DNA of 39,048 nt from positions 1 through 39,048 of the IMG/VR virus record IMGVR_UViG_3300025927_000421; one strand, written 5' to 3'. Under the pieces are notes generated by a model. That model made no database searches. It was given only the letters and a program-made list of their open reading frames with translations, and was not told the DNA's origin. Position numbers and translations under genes: made by a program. The stretch is from a virus. This document shows positions 31,118-37,719 of the stretch, piece by piece; within the stretch, counting starts at the first letter, position 1, and each line of letters starts with the position of its first letter.

Positions 31118-31294
31118 TTGTTCCGCACCCCGCTCAGCGATCTCGCCTGGGCCGAGGCCAATCGCCGTCGCCTCCTCAAAGCCCGCCAGCGCGAAGCAGG
31201 CATGGACGTCCGCGCCCGGAACTCAGAGCGCGCTCGCCTTTCCGGAGGCAAGGACAGCAAGCCGCACGCGGATCGCGAGGGCAGGAAGCGATGA
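31118..31294 (+). CDS. Small basic protein, unknown
   Basis: A 58-aa frame from TTG 31118, one base after the previous TGA, to TGA 31292-31294, overlapping ATG 31291. The product is strongly basic and helical (LAWAEANRRRLLKARQREAG, then RARNSERARLSGG). Start and stop junctions match the operon's pattern. It may bind nucleic acid, judged from charge only. Confidence 0.5.
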   Translation: MFRTPLSDLAWAEANRRRLLKARQREAGMDVRARNSERARLSGGKDSKPHADREGRKR

Positions 31295-31725
31295 TCCCCA
31301 AGGCCGAACGATCCCTGACGAAGGCGTTCAAGAAGGGGGTAGATGCCCGCTACGTCTGGGATTCCGAGGAGACCGTCTGCTGGCTCGCCCCCCACGATCC
31401 TGAGCGCCGGCCCTGTACCCACAAGCTCGAACGTTTCCACTTCATCGGTCGCCAGCGGGTCCGCAACGCCCTCTACGCATTGCTCCCCGACTTCCCACCG
31501 GACGTCCCCGACTGGGACCTCTACGAGCTGATCCTGCTGGCCGAATGGGATTCCCGGAACGGTGCGATCGCCTGCGAGGGCCACCATCGCCGCTACGACT
31601 CCCACCTCACCCCGGCCCTGGAGGTCCCCAGCTTCGAGCTGCCCGACCACGTCCTCGAGTTCGTCGAGGACTGGGGACTTGAGGCGCAGCTGCCGGCCCC
31701 CGCCATAGAGGGAGCGGTGGGTTGA
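31291..31725 (+). CDS. HNH-like protein
   Basis: A 144-aa protein starting at the ATGA overlap. It shows RPCTHKLERFHFIGRQRVRN (His50 and Asn59) and, later, SRNGAIACEGHHRRYD (Asn90, Cys95, His98/His99). This is a pattern like the His-Asn-His arrangement of HNH nucleases, though without the usual paired CxxC ligands. It may be a degenerate HNH endonuclease or a non-catalytic relative. The neighbouring methyltransferase would suit a DNA-modification context. Confidence 0.5.
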   Translation: MIPKAERSLTKAFKKGVDARYVWDSEETVCWLAPHDPERRPCTHKLERFHFIGRQRVRNALYALLPDFPPDVPDWDLYELILLAEWDSRNGAIACEGHHRRYDSHLTPALEVPSFELPDHVLEFVEDWGLEAQLPAPAIEGAVG

Positions 31726-33371
31726 GCGGGGAGATCCACATCGGCGACTGCATCGAGGAGATGCGCAAGCTCGAGGAGAGCTCGGTCGACGCCGTGGTTA
31801 CCGATCCTCCCTACGGGATCGGCTTCATGGGGCACGAGTGGGATCAGCCTGGGGAGTTCGGCTCCGATTGCAAGGCAGGGAAGACCGCCACCTTCGCTCA
31901 GGGCCGGCCCGACCCCGGGCCACACGATGCAGGTCCTGGCGCTGCTAAGCGGCGAGCGGTCTTCCGGGAGGAGCGGGGCGAGGTCCTGGATCACACGAAG
32001 ACGCGGGAGCGCTCGGGATCAATGCAGGCGGGGCACTACGACCTCTCCCTCACCGCCAACCGCCGCTACCAAGCCTGGTGCGAGGCATGGGCACGAGAGG
32101 CGTTCCGGGTCCTGAAGCCCGGTGGCCACCTGCTCGCCTCCTGCGGATCGCGCACCTACCACCGCCTCGCCGCCGGCGTAGAGGACGCGGGGTTCGAGAT
32201 CCGCGACTCGATCATGTGGCTCTACGGCTCGGGCTTCCCCAAGTCCCTCGACGTGTCGAAGGCGATCGACAAGGCGGCGGGGGCTGAGCGAGAGGTTGTC
32301 GGCCCTCCGACTCGACACGGCGGCGGGACCAATGGCGTCTACGCCCAAGACGAGTGGACGAAGGAGAACCAGGCGACTATGGGCGCTCAGACGGCCCCCG
32401 TCACCCCCGAGGCCACCCCATGGGACGGATGGGGCACCTCTTTGAAGCCGGCCCACGAGCCGATCGTCGTCGCCCGCAAACCTCTGATCGGAACCGTCGC
32501 AGAGAACGTGCTGCAGCACGGGACCGGGGGGCTAAACATCGACGCCTGCCGGATCGAGGGCGCGCCCGACCTGCGCGGCAGGGATGCGCCGGGCAACCTG
32601 CCAAACGGCAACGGGTGCACGCACGGTGCTATGGAGCGGGCGCCCTACGAAGTTCCCGCCGGCCGCTGGCCCGCCAACGTCGTCCTCGACGAGGAGGCAG
32701 CGGCAGAGCTGGATGCGCAGAGCGGAAGACTCGTCAGCGGCCCGGAGTCGGACAAGGGCCACCGGCGCAACGCTGACGCGGACGCTCAACGCAATGCCTA
32801 CGGCGGCTTCAAGGGGCAGACCGCCACCGGAGTTTTGTACGGCGACTCCGGCGGCGCCTCCCGATTCTTCTACTGCGCCAAGACCTCACGGACTGAGAGG
32901 AACGCGGGGCTGGACCACTTCCCGGACGTGCCCGGTGGGATGCGCTCGGAAAACTCCGGGCAGCACCTGACCCGCCGAGCTGGCGACGACCCGGGTCCGA
33001 CGAAGAACGGTCACCCGACCGTCAAGCCCATCAACCTCATGCGGTGGCTGGTCCGCCTCATCACCCCGCCCGCCGGCGTCGTCCTCGACCCCTTCCTCGG
33101 CAGCGGCAGCACCGGGGCGGCGACGGTCCTCGAGGGCTTCGACTTCATCGGCATCGAGAGGGAACCGGAGTACGTCGCGATTGCCGAGGCCCGCATCTCA
33201 TTCTGGTCCCAGCACGTAGGGCGAGAAGTCGAGGAGGTCCTGGGGATCGTCGGCCGCTCCCAGCGTGAGGCCAAGGCACACGCAGATCTCGGCCAGGGAT
33301 CGCTTCTCCAGCTCCACCCCGAAGACCAACAGGAAGGGGCCATAGCTGCCCCGGAAGGAGCAGCAAAATGA
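31722..33371 (+). CDS. DNA methyltransferase, beta class (adenine-N6 or cytosine-N4)
   Basis: A 549-aa SAM-dependent methyltransferase from TTG 31722 (TTGA overlap). Motif IV comes first (TDPPYGIGF, around residue 28) and motif I/X last (HPTVKPINLMRWL and DPFLGSGSTGAA, around 460), the circular order of the beta class. DPPY fits adenine-N6 methylation. The central 250 residues (GSGFPKSLDVSKAIDK, PAHEPIVVARKPL, SRFFYCAKTSRTERN) are the usual phage-type insertion that reads the target. No cognate restriction enzyme is evident, so it is probably an orphan that protects phage DNA. The target site cannot be read from sequence. Confidence 0.9.
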   Translation: MSGEIHIGDCIEEMRKLEESSVDAVVTDPPYGIGFMGHEWDQPGEFGSDCKAGKTATFAQGRPDPGPHDAGPGAAKRRAVFREERGEVLDHTKTRERSGSMQAGHYDLSLTANRRYQAWCEAWAREAFRVLKPGGHLLASCGSRTYHRLAAGVEDAGFEIRDSIMWLYGSGFPKSLDVSKAIDKAAGAEREVVGPPTRHGGGTNGVYAQDEWTKENQATMGAQTAPVTPEATPWDGWGTSLKPAHEPIVVARKPLIGTVAENVLQHGTGGLNIDACRIEGAPDLRGRDAPGNLPNGNGCTHGAMERAPYEVPAGRWPANVVLDEEAAAELDAQSGRLVSGPESDKGHRRNADADAQRNAYGGFKGQTATGVLYGDSGGASRFFYCAKTSRTERNAGLDHFPDVPGGMRSENSGQHLTRRAGDDPGPTKNGHPTVKPINLMRWLVRLITPPAGVVLDPFLGSGSTGAATVLEGFDFIGIEREPEYVAIAEARISFWSQHVGREVEEVLGIVGRSQREAKAHADLGQGSLLQLHPEDQQEGAIAAPEGAAK

Positions 33372-33526
33372 GTAATGCAGCAACGCTGAAGCCGATTCCC
33401 GACCGCCTGGAGGTCGTCAAGGCCGACGACTTCAAGCTCCTCAGCGGATCACACCAGCCGCCGACCCCGACCGACGAAGCCCCGCAGGCCTGCGTCATGG
33501 AGGCCGAGGCCCCCGATGCCTCCTAG
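33368..33526 (+). CDS. Small protein preceding the repeat-junction gene cluster
   Basis: A 52-aa frame, ATG 33368 (ATGA overlap) to TAG 33524-33526. It reads SNAATLKPIPDRLEVVKADD, FKLLSGSHQPPTPTDE, and ends in an acidic tail. Its stop codon lies inside the first copy of the junction repeat, so its 3' end overlaps the next gene by 11 bases. No family recognised. Confidence 0.55.
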   Translation: MSNAATLKPIPDRLEVVKADDFKLLSGSHQPPTPTDEAPQACVMEAEAPDAS

Positions 33527-33535
33527 CTCTAACCC
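33516..33535 (+). repeat. Junction repeat copy 1 (with 3-bp insertion)
   Basis: ATGCCTCCTAGCTCTAACCC. It is the start of the gene at 33516 and contains the stop (TAG 33524-33526) of the gene at 33368. It matches the other three copies apart from an added CTC/TCC triplet. Confidence 0.85.
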
Positions 33536-33752
33536 GGTAAAGCAGCAGGTGGAGAACCGGTCTGCGGCGGCGCTTGCTCGCCAGATGGCTTGCGTCCTGC
33601 GTGAGAGCGAGATGGCCGAGGAGCAGCTTCTCGCTCAGGAATGGTTCGCAGCCTCCGGCCTGTGTCGCGTCTGCTGCGGGCCGCTCGAAGGTTCTCCGGG
33701 TCCAGAGTGCGCAGAGGACGGCTGCCCGAGCAGGGACGGTTCCGATGCCTAG
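33516..33752 (+). CDS. Small Cys-rich protein, first of four MPSSNP-start genes
   Basis: A 78-aa protein beginning MPPSSNP. A helical part (ENRSAAALARQMACVLRESE) precedes a Cys cluster (CRVCC at 50-54, Cys65, Cys70), probably zinc-binding. Its first 30 residues resemble those of the gene at 34428 (KQ..ENR.A...RQ), suggesting partial duplication. It ends at the TAG embedded in the second repeat copy. Function unknown. Confidence 0.55.
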   Translation: MPPSSNPVKQQVENRSAAALARQMACVLRESEMAEEQLLAQEWFAASGLCRVCCGPLEGSPGPECAEDGCPSRDGSDA

Positions 33753-33761
33753 CTCTAACCC
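33745..33761 (+). repeat. Junction repeat copy 2
   Basis: ATGCCTAGCTCTAACCC, start codon of the gene at 33745 with the upstream stop TAG at 33750-33752 inside it. Confidence 0.88.
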
Positions 33762-33972
33762 CCGAAATGAAGACTGCTCGCAGTGCGGGATGGCGAACGT
33801 CGGCAAGGAGTACCACCCGTACACGCTCTGCCTGCTGGTGAAGGCCCGGGGCGGCGACACGACCGCAGCCCGTCAAGAGCTGGCCTCGGTGCTCCAGGCC
33901 GGTCGCAGCAACGACTCCTGGCTACGTCCCCGCGTTGACGAGTTCTTGAAGGCGGTGAGCAAAGGTGCCTAG
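33745..33972 (+). CDS. Small protein with CxxC, second MPSSNP-start gene
   Basis: A 75-aa protein. After MPSSNP comes CSQCG (Cys11, Cys14) with His24 and Cys29 nearby, a candidate zinc site, and then a helical end (TTAARQELASVLQAG, DEFLKAVSK). ATG 33745 overlaps the previous stop by eight bases. It is followed by the third repeat copy at its own stop. Family unknown. Confidence 0.55.
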   Translation: MPSSNPRNEDCSQCGMANVGKEYHPYTLCLLVKARGGDTTAARQELASVLQAGRSNDSWLRPRVDEFLKAVSKGA

Positions 33973-33981
33973 CTCTAACCC
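33965..33981 (+). repeat. Junction repeat copy 3
   Basis: GTGCCTAGCTCTAACCC, identical to copy 2 except for the first base. The upstream stop TAG is at 33970-33972. Confidence 0.88.
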
Positions 33982-34435
33982 TCGCGAGGAGAACAACCGC
34001 GAGCCGACGAGAGCCGAACTCATCGATCAGTTGGGGTTTGCCGAATGGCAGGTATCGGAGTTCTGGGGGCTGATCGCCAACTCACCGCCCACGGCGCTCA
34101 ACGATGAGTTGAGGGAGAAGCTGACTGCTGTCTGCCGCGTCGGGTGGAAACGCAACGGCGACCGCGAGTTCTACGCGGTCAGCGCAGAGGCGATGAAGCG
34201 GCAGAACGAGCTTCTGATGAGGATCGAGGGAGCGCTCCAACGAGCCTCCTACCTGGTCCACATGAAGCGAGAGACGAAGCGGGGTCTTCGCCGGCGCCTC
34301 AGGAAGTCCACGCGAGCGGCCTCGCTGCTTTCTTTTGCGCTCTCCGGACTGCGCAGCCCGTCCCTCGCCTTCACCGAGGAGTGTCTGAAAGAAGCGGAAA
34401 AGCTCCTCAAAGCAGGGGAGCCGACCAATGCCTAG
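33965..34435 (+). CDS. Helical basic protein, third MPSSNP-start gene
   Basis: A 156-aa protein from GTG 33965 (the repeat copy here has GTG instead of ATG). It is largely helical with Trp-containing segments (LGFAEWQVSEFWGLIANSPP), then a very basic stretch (KRETKRGLRRRLRKSTRAAS) and an amphipathic end (FTEECLKEAEKLLKAG). The basic segment could bind nucleic acid. No family recognised. Confidence 0.58.
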   Translation: MPSSNPREENNREPTRAELIDQLGFAEWQVSEFWGLIANSPPTALNDELREKLTAVCRVGWKRNGDREFYAVSAEAMKRQNELLMRIEGALQRASYLVHMKRETKRGLRRRLRKSTRAASLLSFALSGLRSPSLAFTEECLKEAEKLLKAGEPTNA

Positions 34436-34444
34436 CTCTAACCC
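34428..34444 (+). repeat. Junction repeat copy 4
   Basis: ATGCCTAGCTCTAACCC, start of the gene at 34428, with the upstream stop TAG at 34433-34435 inside it. Confidence 0.88.
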
Positions 34445-35978
34445 CCAGGGTGGTAAGCAGTCGCGGACCGAAAACCGGCTCGCACTTGTCAAGCGCCAGC
34501 GGGAAGAAGCGATGCTTCGGGTCGGGACGCTGCGCGACCAGTTAGATGAAGCGGCCGACCGGGCAACCACGCTCGAAGAGCTCGCCTCGCTGCTGGAGCG
34601 CGACGAATCGACCGAGGTCCGCGAGAACGTCATCAGGGAGCTCAACGAGATCTCCGACACGCTGGCGAAGCTGCCGCAGCGAGGGATCAACGAGTACGAC
34701 GAGATCCAAGCCGTCCACGGCCGCGCCGAGAAAGCCGAGGCCGCTCTGGCAGACAGAGACAACCAGATCGCGGAAGCGCTGCACTGGCTGGAGGATGGCG
34801 AGACGGACAAGGCCAAGGACGCCCTCGATGACATGGAACGTGTCCCGCCGCTCGGTTGGACCCAGCCCTCCTACAACCCGCCCCAGCAGGACCGTGAGGA
34901 CGGCAGCTACTCCCGCGACGACATGCAGGAGGCGGTCGAGGTCATCGACTCGGTCTTCAAGTACCTGGAGGAGTCGGGCCTGGCAGAAGAGAGCCTGAAG
35001 CTCTACGAGGCGACCAAGCCGCTGGCGCAGGTCCGCGTACGTCTCGCTGAAGCCCTCCTTACCCAGCCCGAGGCGGACCCCGAGGTACCACGGTGCGGGA
35101 ATCGGGATCGAATCGAACGGCTGGTCAAGGGTCTGCGCCAGGTAGCGGGCGAGCGCCACGACAGGGCGGAGAACGTCTCGGTAGCGGCCCAGAACGTCCA
35201 CTACGCGGCGGACCTAATCGAGACCGCATTCCTCACCGAGCCCGACTGCCAGCCCACCCCCGAGCTACTGGGGGAGGAGGTCGCGCACGAGCTGAAATGC
35301 TGGCCGCCGTACTTCGAGGAGGTCCTGACGGGTCGCAAGCCCTTCGAGGTCCGCAAGATTGAGGACCGCTGGTTCAAAGTCGGCCAGACGATCCTGCTGC
35401 GCGAGTACGACGGGTCGCTGAAGCAGCGGGAGCCGGAGACGGACGGCTACACCGGGCGCACCTGTCTTCGCCGGATCACCTACATCCTCGGCGACGGCGA
35501 TTGGGGCATCGAGAAAGGAACCGTCGTCCTTGGCCTCGCCTCCACTCAGCCTGTTTCGGAGTCACCGGGGGACAGCGGGGTAGAGATCGACGGCGCTGTT
35601 GAGCTTCTGGCCGAACGGCTCTTTCGGTTCCACGCGATCAACACGGGCGCGATCACCCGCTGGCCGGACACCGCAGAGGGCACGAGGAACGGCTGGCGCC
35701 AGGACGCCCGCTCTCACCTCGAAGCAATTCGCCACCTGCTCACCCAGCCAGTACCAGGGAACAGCGGCGGGCTTCAGCGGTATCGAGTCGAGGCAACCTC
35801 CGATGGCCACGTCGAACTGATCGCCGACGACCAGGGCGGCCTCTGTCTCGTTGCTGATGTTGTCCGAGGGAACAGCGGCGGGGTGGAGGAGGCGTGCCAT
35901 CCGGATTGCGGCGGAGGTCCTCAGCACCAGTCGTTCTGCCCGCTCGGCGGCCATGACGACGAGGCGCTGATCTCGTGA
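34428..35978 (+). CDS. Modular protein: coiled coil, DUF3850/ASCH-like domain and TQP-linked modules
   Basis: A 516-aa protein, fourth MPSSNP-start gene. Residues 1-140 are coiled coil with a heptad-like Leu/Glu pattern. Residues 287-370 are a DUF3850 domain of the ASCH superfamily (HELKCWPPYFEEVLTGRKPF, EVRK, YTGRTCLRRITYI, GTVVLGL). Short modules on either side are separated by similar linkers: WTQP, LLTQP, LTEP, STQP, LLTQP and two GNSGG segments encoded by exact 15-bp repeats. The C-terminus has possible zinc ligands (CHPDCGG, SFCPLGG). ASCH domains are generally linked to RNA binding. I cannot assign a cellular role to the fusion. Confidence 0.68.
   Translation: MPSSNPQGGKQSRTENRLALVKRQREEAMLRVGTLRDQLDEAADRATTLEELASLLERDESTEVRENVIRELNEISDTLAKLPQRGINEYDEIQAVHGRAEKAEAALADRDNQIAEALHWLEDGETDKAKDALDDMERVPPLGWTQPSYNPPQQDREDGSYSRDDMQEAVEVIDSVFKYLEESGLAEESLKLYEATKPLAQVRVRLAEALLTQPEADPEVPRCGNRDRIERLVKGLRQVAGERHDRAENVSVAAQNVHYAADLIETAFLTEPDCQPTPELLGEEVAHELKCWPPYFEEVLTGRKPFEVRKIEDRWFKVGQTILLREYDGSLKQREPETDGYTGRTCLRRITYILGDGDWGIEKGTVVLGLASTQPVSESPGDSGVEIDGAVELLAERLFRFHAINTGAITRWPDTAEGTRNGWRQDARSHLEAIRHLLTQPVPGNSGGLQRYRVEATSDGHVELIADDQGGLCLVADVVRGNSGGVEEACHPDCGGGPQHQSFCPLGGHDDEALIS
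35757..35882 (+). repeat. Two exact 15-bp linker repeats
   Basis: GGGAACAGCGGCGGG occurs at 35757-35771 and 35868-35882, both in the frame that encodes GNSGG. A related pair, GCCTCCACTCAGCCT (35538-35552) and GCCTCTACTCAGCCT (36149-36163), encodes ASTQP in this gene and in the next one. Confidence 0.8.
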
Positions 35979-36574
35979 CCCGCGAGCTGAACCGCGAGAC
36001 CCTGGACCGACTCGCTATCCACGGCGGCGGCAGCGTCACCCTCGGCTGCGCTGACCACGATGACGGCACGAACGCCATCTACCAAGACGGCGTCGTCCGC
36101 GTGCTTTGCCGCACTTGCGGGTTCGAGGGCGCGCGAGTCAAAGCCGCCGCCTCTACTCAGCCTCCCTCACCACAGGCCGAGGTACAGGACGGGAAGCGGC
36201 CGAGCGATCTCGACTGGAACGCCACGTCAGGAGCCGTCTTCACCAACGGCGAGCTTTGGGAGCTACGCGCCTTTGCCCTCCAAGCAGGCGCCGACAAGAT
36301 CTCGAAGGGGTCCTTCGCTCGCAGGGCGCTCGACCGCCTGAACTTCGTCCTGGGCGCAACCGGCACCGGCAAGCAGCCCCCGGCCGAGCCACAGGGTGAC
36401 GTGGTGGAGGGCGATCTGGTCGAGCGGATCGCGCGGCAGATCTACGGCTCGGGTTGGTGCGAATCCACCTGGCCCGAAGCACACGAGAAGGTCCAGCATC
36501 GCTACCGAGATCTAGCCCGCAAGCTCATCGCCGAATCCCGTTCCTCCCTCGCCCAGCAGGAGAAGGCCGAATGA
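35975..36574 (+). CDS. Zinc-binding early protein, paralogue of the gene at 27581
   Basis: A 199-aa protein from GTG 35975 (GTGA overlap). The N-terminal 55 residues hold RETLDRLAIHGGGSVTLGC with Cys25/His28 and VLCRTCGFE with Cys45/Cys48, the same zinc arrangement as the protein at 27581. An ASTQP linker, like those in the upstream modular protein, then joins two helical parts (LWELRAFALQAGADKISKGS and LVERIARQIYGSGW, ending in HRYRDLARKLIAES). So this gene shares pieces with two others in the operon. Function unknown. Confidence 0.62.
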   Translation: MTRELNRETLDRLAIHGGGSVTLGCADHDDGTNAIYQDGVVRVLCRTCGFEGARVKAAASTQPPSPQAEVQDGKRPSDLDWNATSGAVFTNGELWELRAFALQAGADKISKGSFARRALDRLNFVLGATGTGKQPPAEPQGDVVEGDLVERIARQIYGSGWCESTWPEAHEKVQHRYRDLARKLIAESRSSLAQQEKAE

Positions 36575-37131
36575 GCCCGCGTCGAAGCGAAACCGACCGG
36601 GTGAACGCGTGGCGCAAGCGGCATCCAGAGAAATTGGCCGCACAGCTAGCCGTCAGGTCGGCCATAGAAAAGAAGCAGATGGTCAAGCCGCGGATCTGCG
36701 ATCGGTGCTGGGTCGAATACCGATCTCGTGGCGAGCTTCAGGCCCATCACCGCGATTACTCGAAGCCCCTTCAGATCGTCTGGCTCTGTCGGGCCTGCCA
36801 CCTCGAAGCTCATGGCAGGGATGGTTCTGCCCTCCGCGCTCGCTCGGCGAAGGCCGCGCCGCCGACCGTTTGCCAAGTGGAGACGATGCGCGTCATCGCA
36901 TCCTTCGACGGCCCCGTAGCGACGAAGAGGCTGCAGGAGGTGCTGGTGGATGGTCCCGCTCGAATCCGATCCCATCAGGGTCTGTGGGCCCGCCTTAACC
37001 GGCTAGCGGAGGACGGCTATGTCCACAAGGACGCTCGCAGGGGAACTGCCGGCATCGCTCGCTGGAGCCTCACTTCCAAAGGTTGGACCGCCATCCCCGC
37101 CCCCTCGGAACCGGAGGAGGGGAGCAAGTGA
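36571..37131 (+). CDS. HNH-type zinc domain fused to a winged helix
   Basis: A 186-aa protein from ATG 36571 (ATGA overlap). Residues 1-40 are basic helical. Residues 43-81 are an HNH-like zinc domain: CDRC (43-46), LQAHHRDY (His59/His60, Asp62), LCRACHLEAH (Cys73, Cys76, His77, His81), the C2/H-H/C2-H layout of many phage HNH nucleases. Residues about 105-180 look like a winged helix (MRVIASFDGPVATKRLQEVL, GLWARLNRLAEDGYV, ARWSLTSKGW). It could be a sequence-targeted nuclease or a regulator derived from one. Catalytic activity cannot be decided by eye. Confidence 0.68.
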   Translation: MSPRRSETDRVNAWRKRHPEKLAAQLAVRSAIEKKQMVKPRICDRCWVEYRSRGELQAHHRDYSKPLQIVWLCRACHLEAHGRDGSALRARSAKAAPPTVCQVETMRVIASFDGPVATKRLQEVLVDGPARIRSHQGLWARLNRLAEDGYVHKDARRGTAGIARWSLTSKGWTAIPAPSEPEEGSK

Positions 37132-37454
37132 ACGGCGACGAGGAGACGCCCTTGTTCCGCGACCGCGACGGCTCGATTTTGCTGATGCGCCTGCCGGGTG
37201 ATGCCTGGACGGTCTGCAAATGCCAGTCGGACGCGGATTGGATCCGCGCCACCGAATGCAGCGGCGCGCTCACCGGGCTCACCAAGGACGGCGTCAGCTT
37301 CTTGCCGGTCGTCCCCCTCAGCGAGGTAAAGGAGGCGCTGCTGGAGGCTGCGGCAGATCGTCAGGACGTGGGGCTCTCGCGCACCGTTGGTGAACTGCTC
37401 GACGCCGCCTTCCCGGCACACACCGAGGAGAAAGGAGAGGGACGTGCGGGTTGA
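37128..37454 (+). CDS. Small early protein, unknown
   Basis: A 108-aa protein from GTG 37128, with a strong GGAGGAGGGGAG just before it. It contains RDGSILLMRLPGDAWTVCKC, a beta-type segment, SDADWIRATECSG and helices (SEVKEALLEAAADRQDV, VGELLDAAF). No family recognised. It is the last well-supported rightward gene. Confidence 0.6.
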   Translation: MNGDEETPLFRDRDGSILLMRLPGDAWTVCKCQSDADWIRATECSGALTGLTKDGVSFLPVVPLSEVKEALLEAAADRQDVGLSRTVGELLDAAFPAHTEEKGEGRAG

Positions 37455-37719
37455 GCAGCTCGAGCCTGGGCCAACCGCCCTTCGCAAGGGGATCGACTCC
37501 CTGCTCTGCGGCGAACGCGCTCGCCAAGGGGGGCGGTGGAAGCTGCTTTCACCACCGGATCGGCTCGAAGACCTTGCGGTTGTGGGTGTTCCTACCGGGG
37601 ACGTCGATGACGCGGGTGTCATCGCTCCAGATGACGAGCACGCGATCGGCAACCGCAGCACCCCGGGGCTGCCGGCGAACAAAGACGTGTCGAATCGTCC
37701 CCACCAGGAGATCGCGTAG
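37444..37719 (+). CDS. Possible last early gene running antisense into integrase
   Basis: A 91-aa frame from GTG 37444 with AAAGGAGAGG at 37429-37438, so its start is well formed. The first 35 codons (RVEQLEPGPTALRKGIDSLL) look like real protein. The remaining 56 lie antisense to the 3' end of the integrase gene and look like a shadow. It may be a short gene that lost its end by recombination, or a genuine overlap. No function assigned. Confidence 0.35.
   Translation: MRVEQLEPGPTALRKGIDSLLCGERARQGGRWKLLSPPDRLEDLAVVGVPTGDVDDAGVIAPDDEHAIGNRSTPGLPANKDVSNRPHQEIA

Noticed and set aside
33516-34444. Junction repeats read as a CRISPR array or insertion-sequence ends
   Set aside because: Only four 17-bp copies at 220-460 bp spacing, all in coding junctions, with no cas genes, transposase or inverted ends.
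37455-37548. Attachment site in the short gap beside the integrase stop
   Set aside because: No suitable inverted repeat or duplicated core is visible; the site is more likely next to the integrase start, outside the window.
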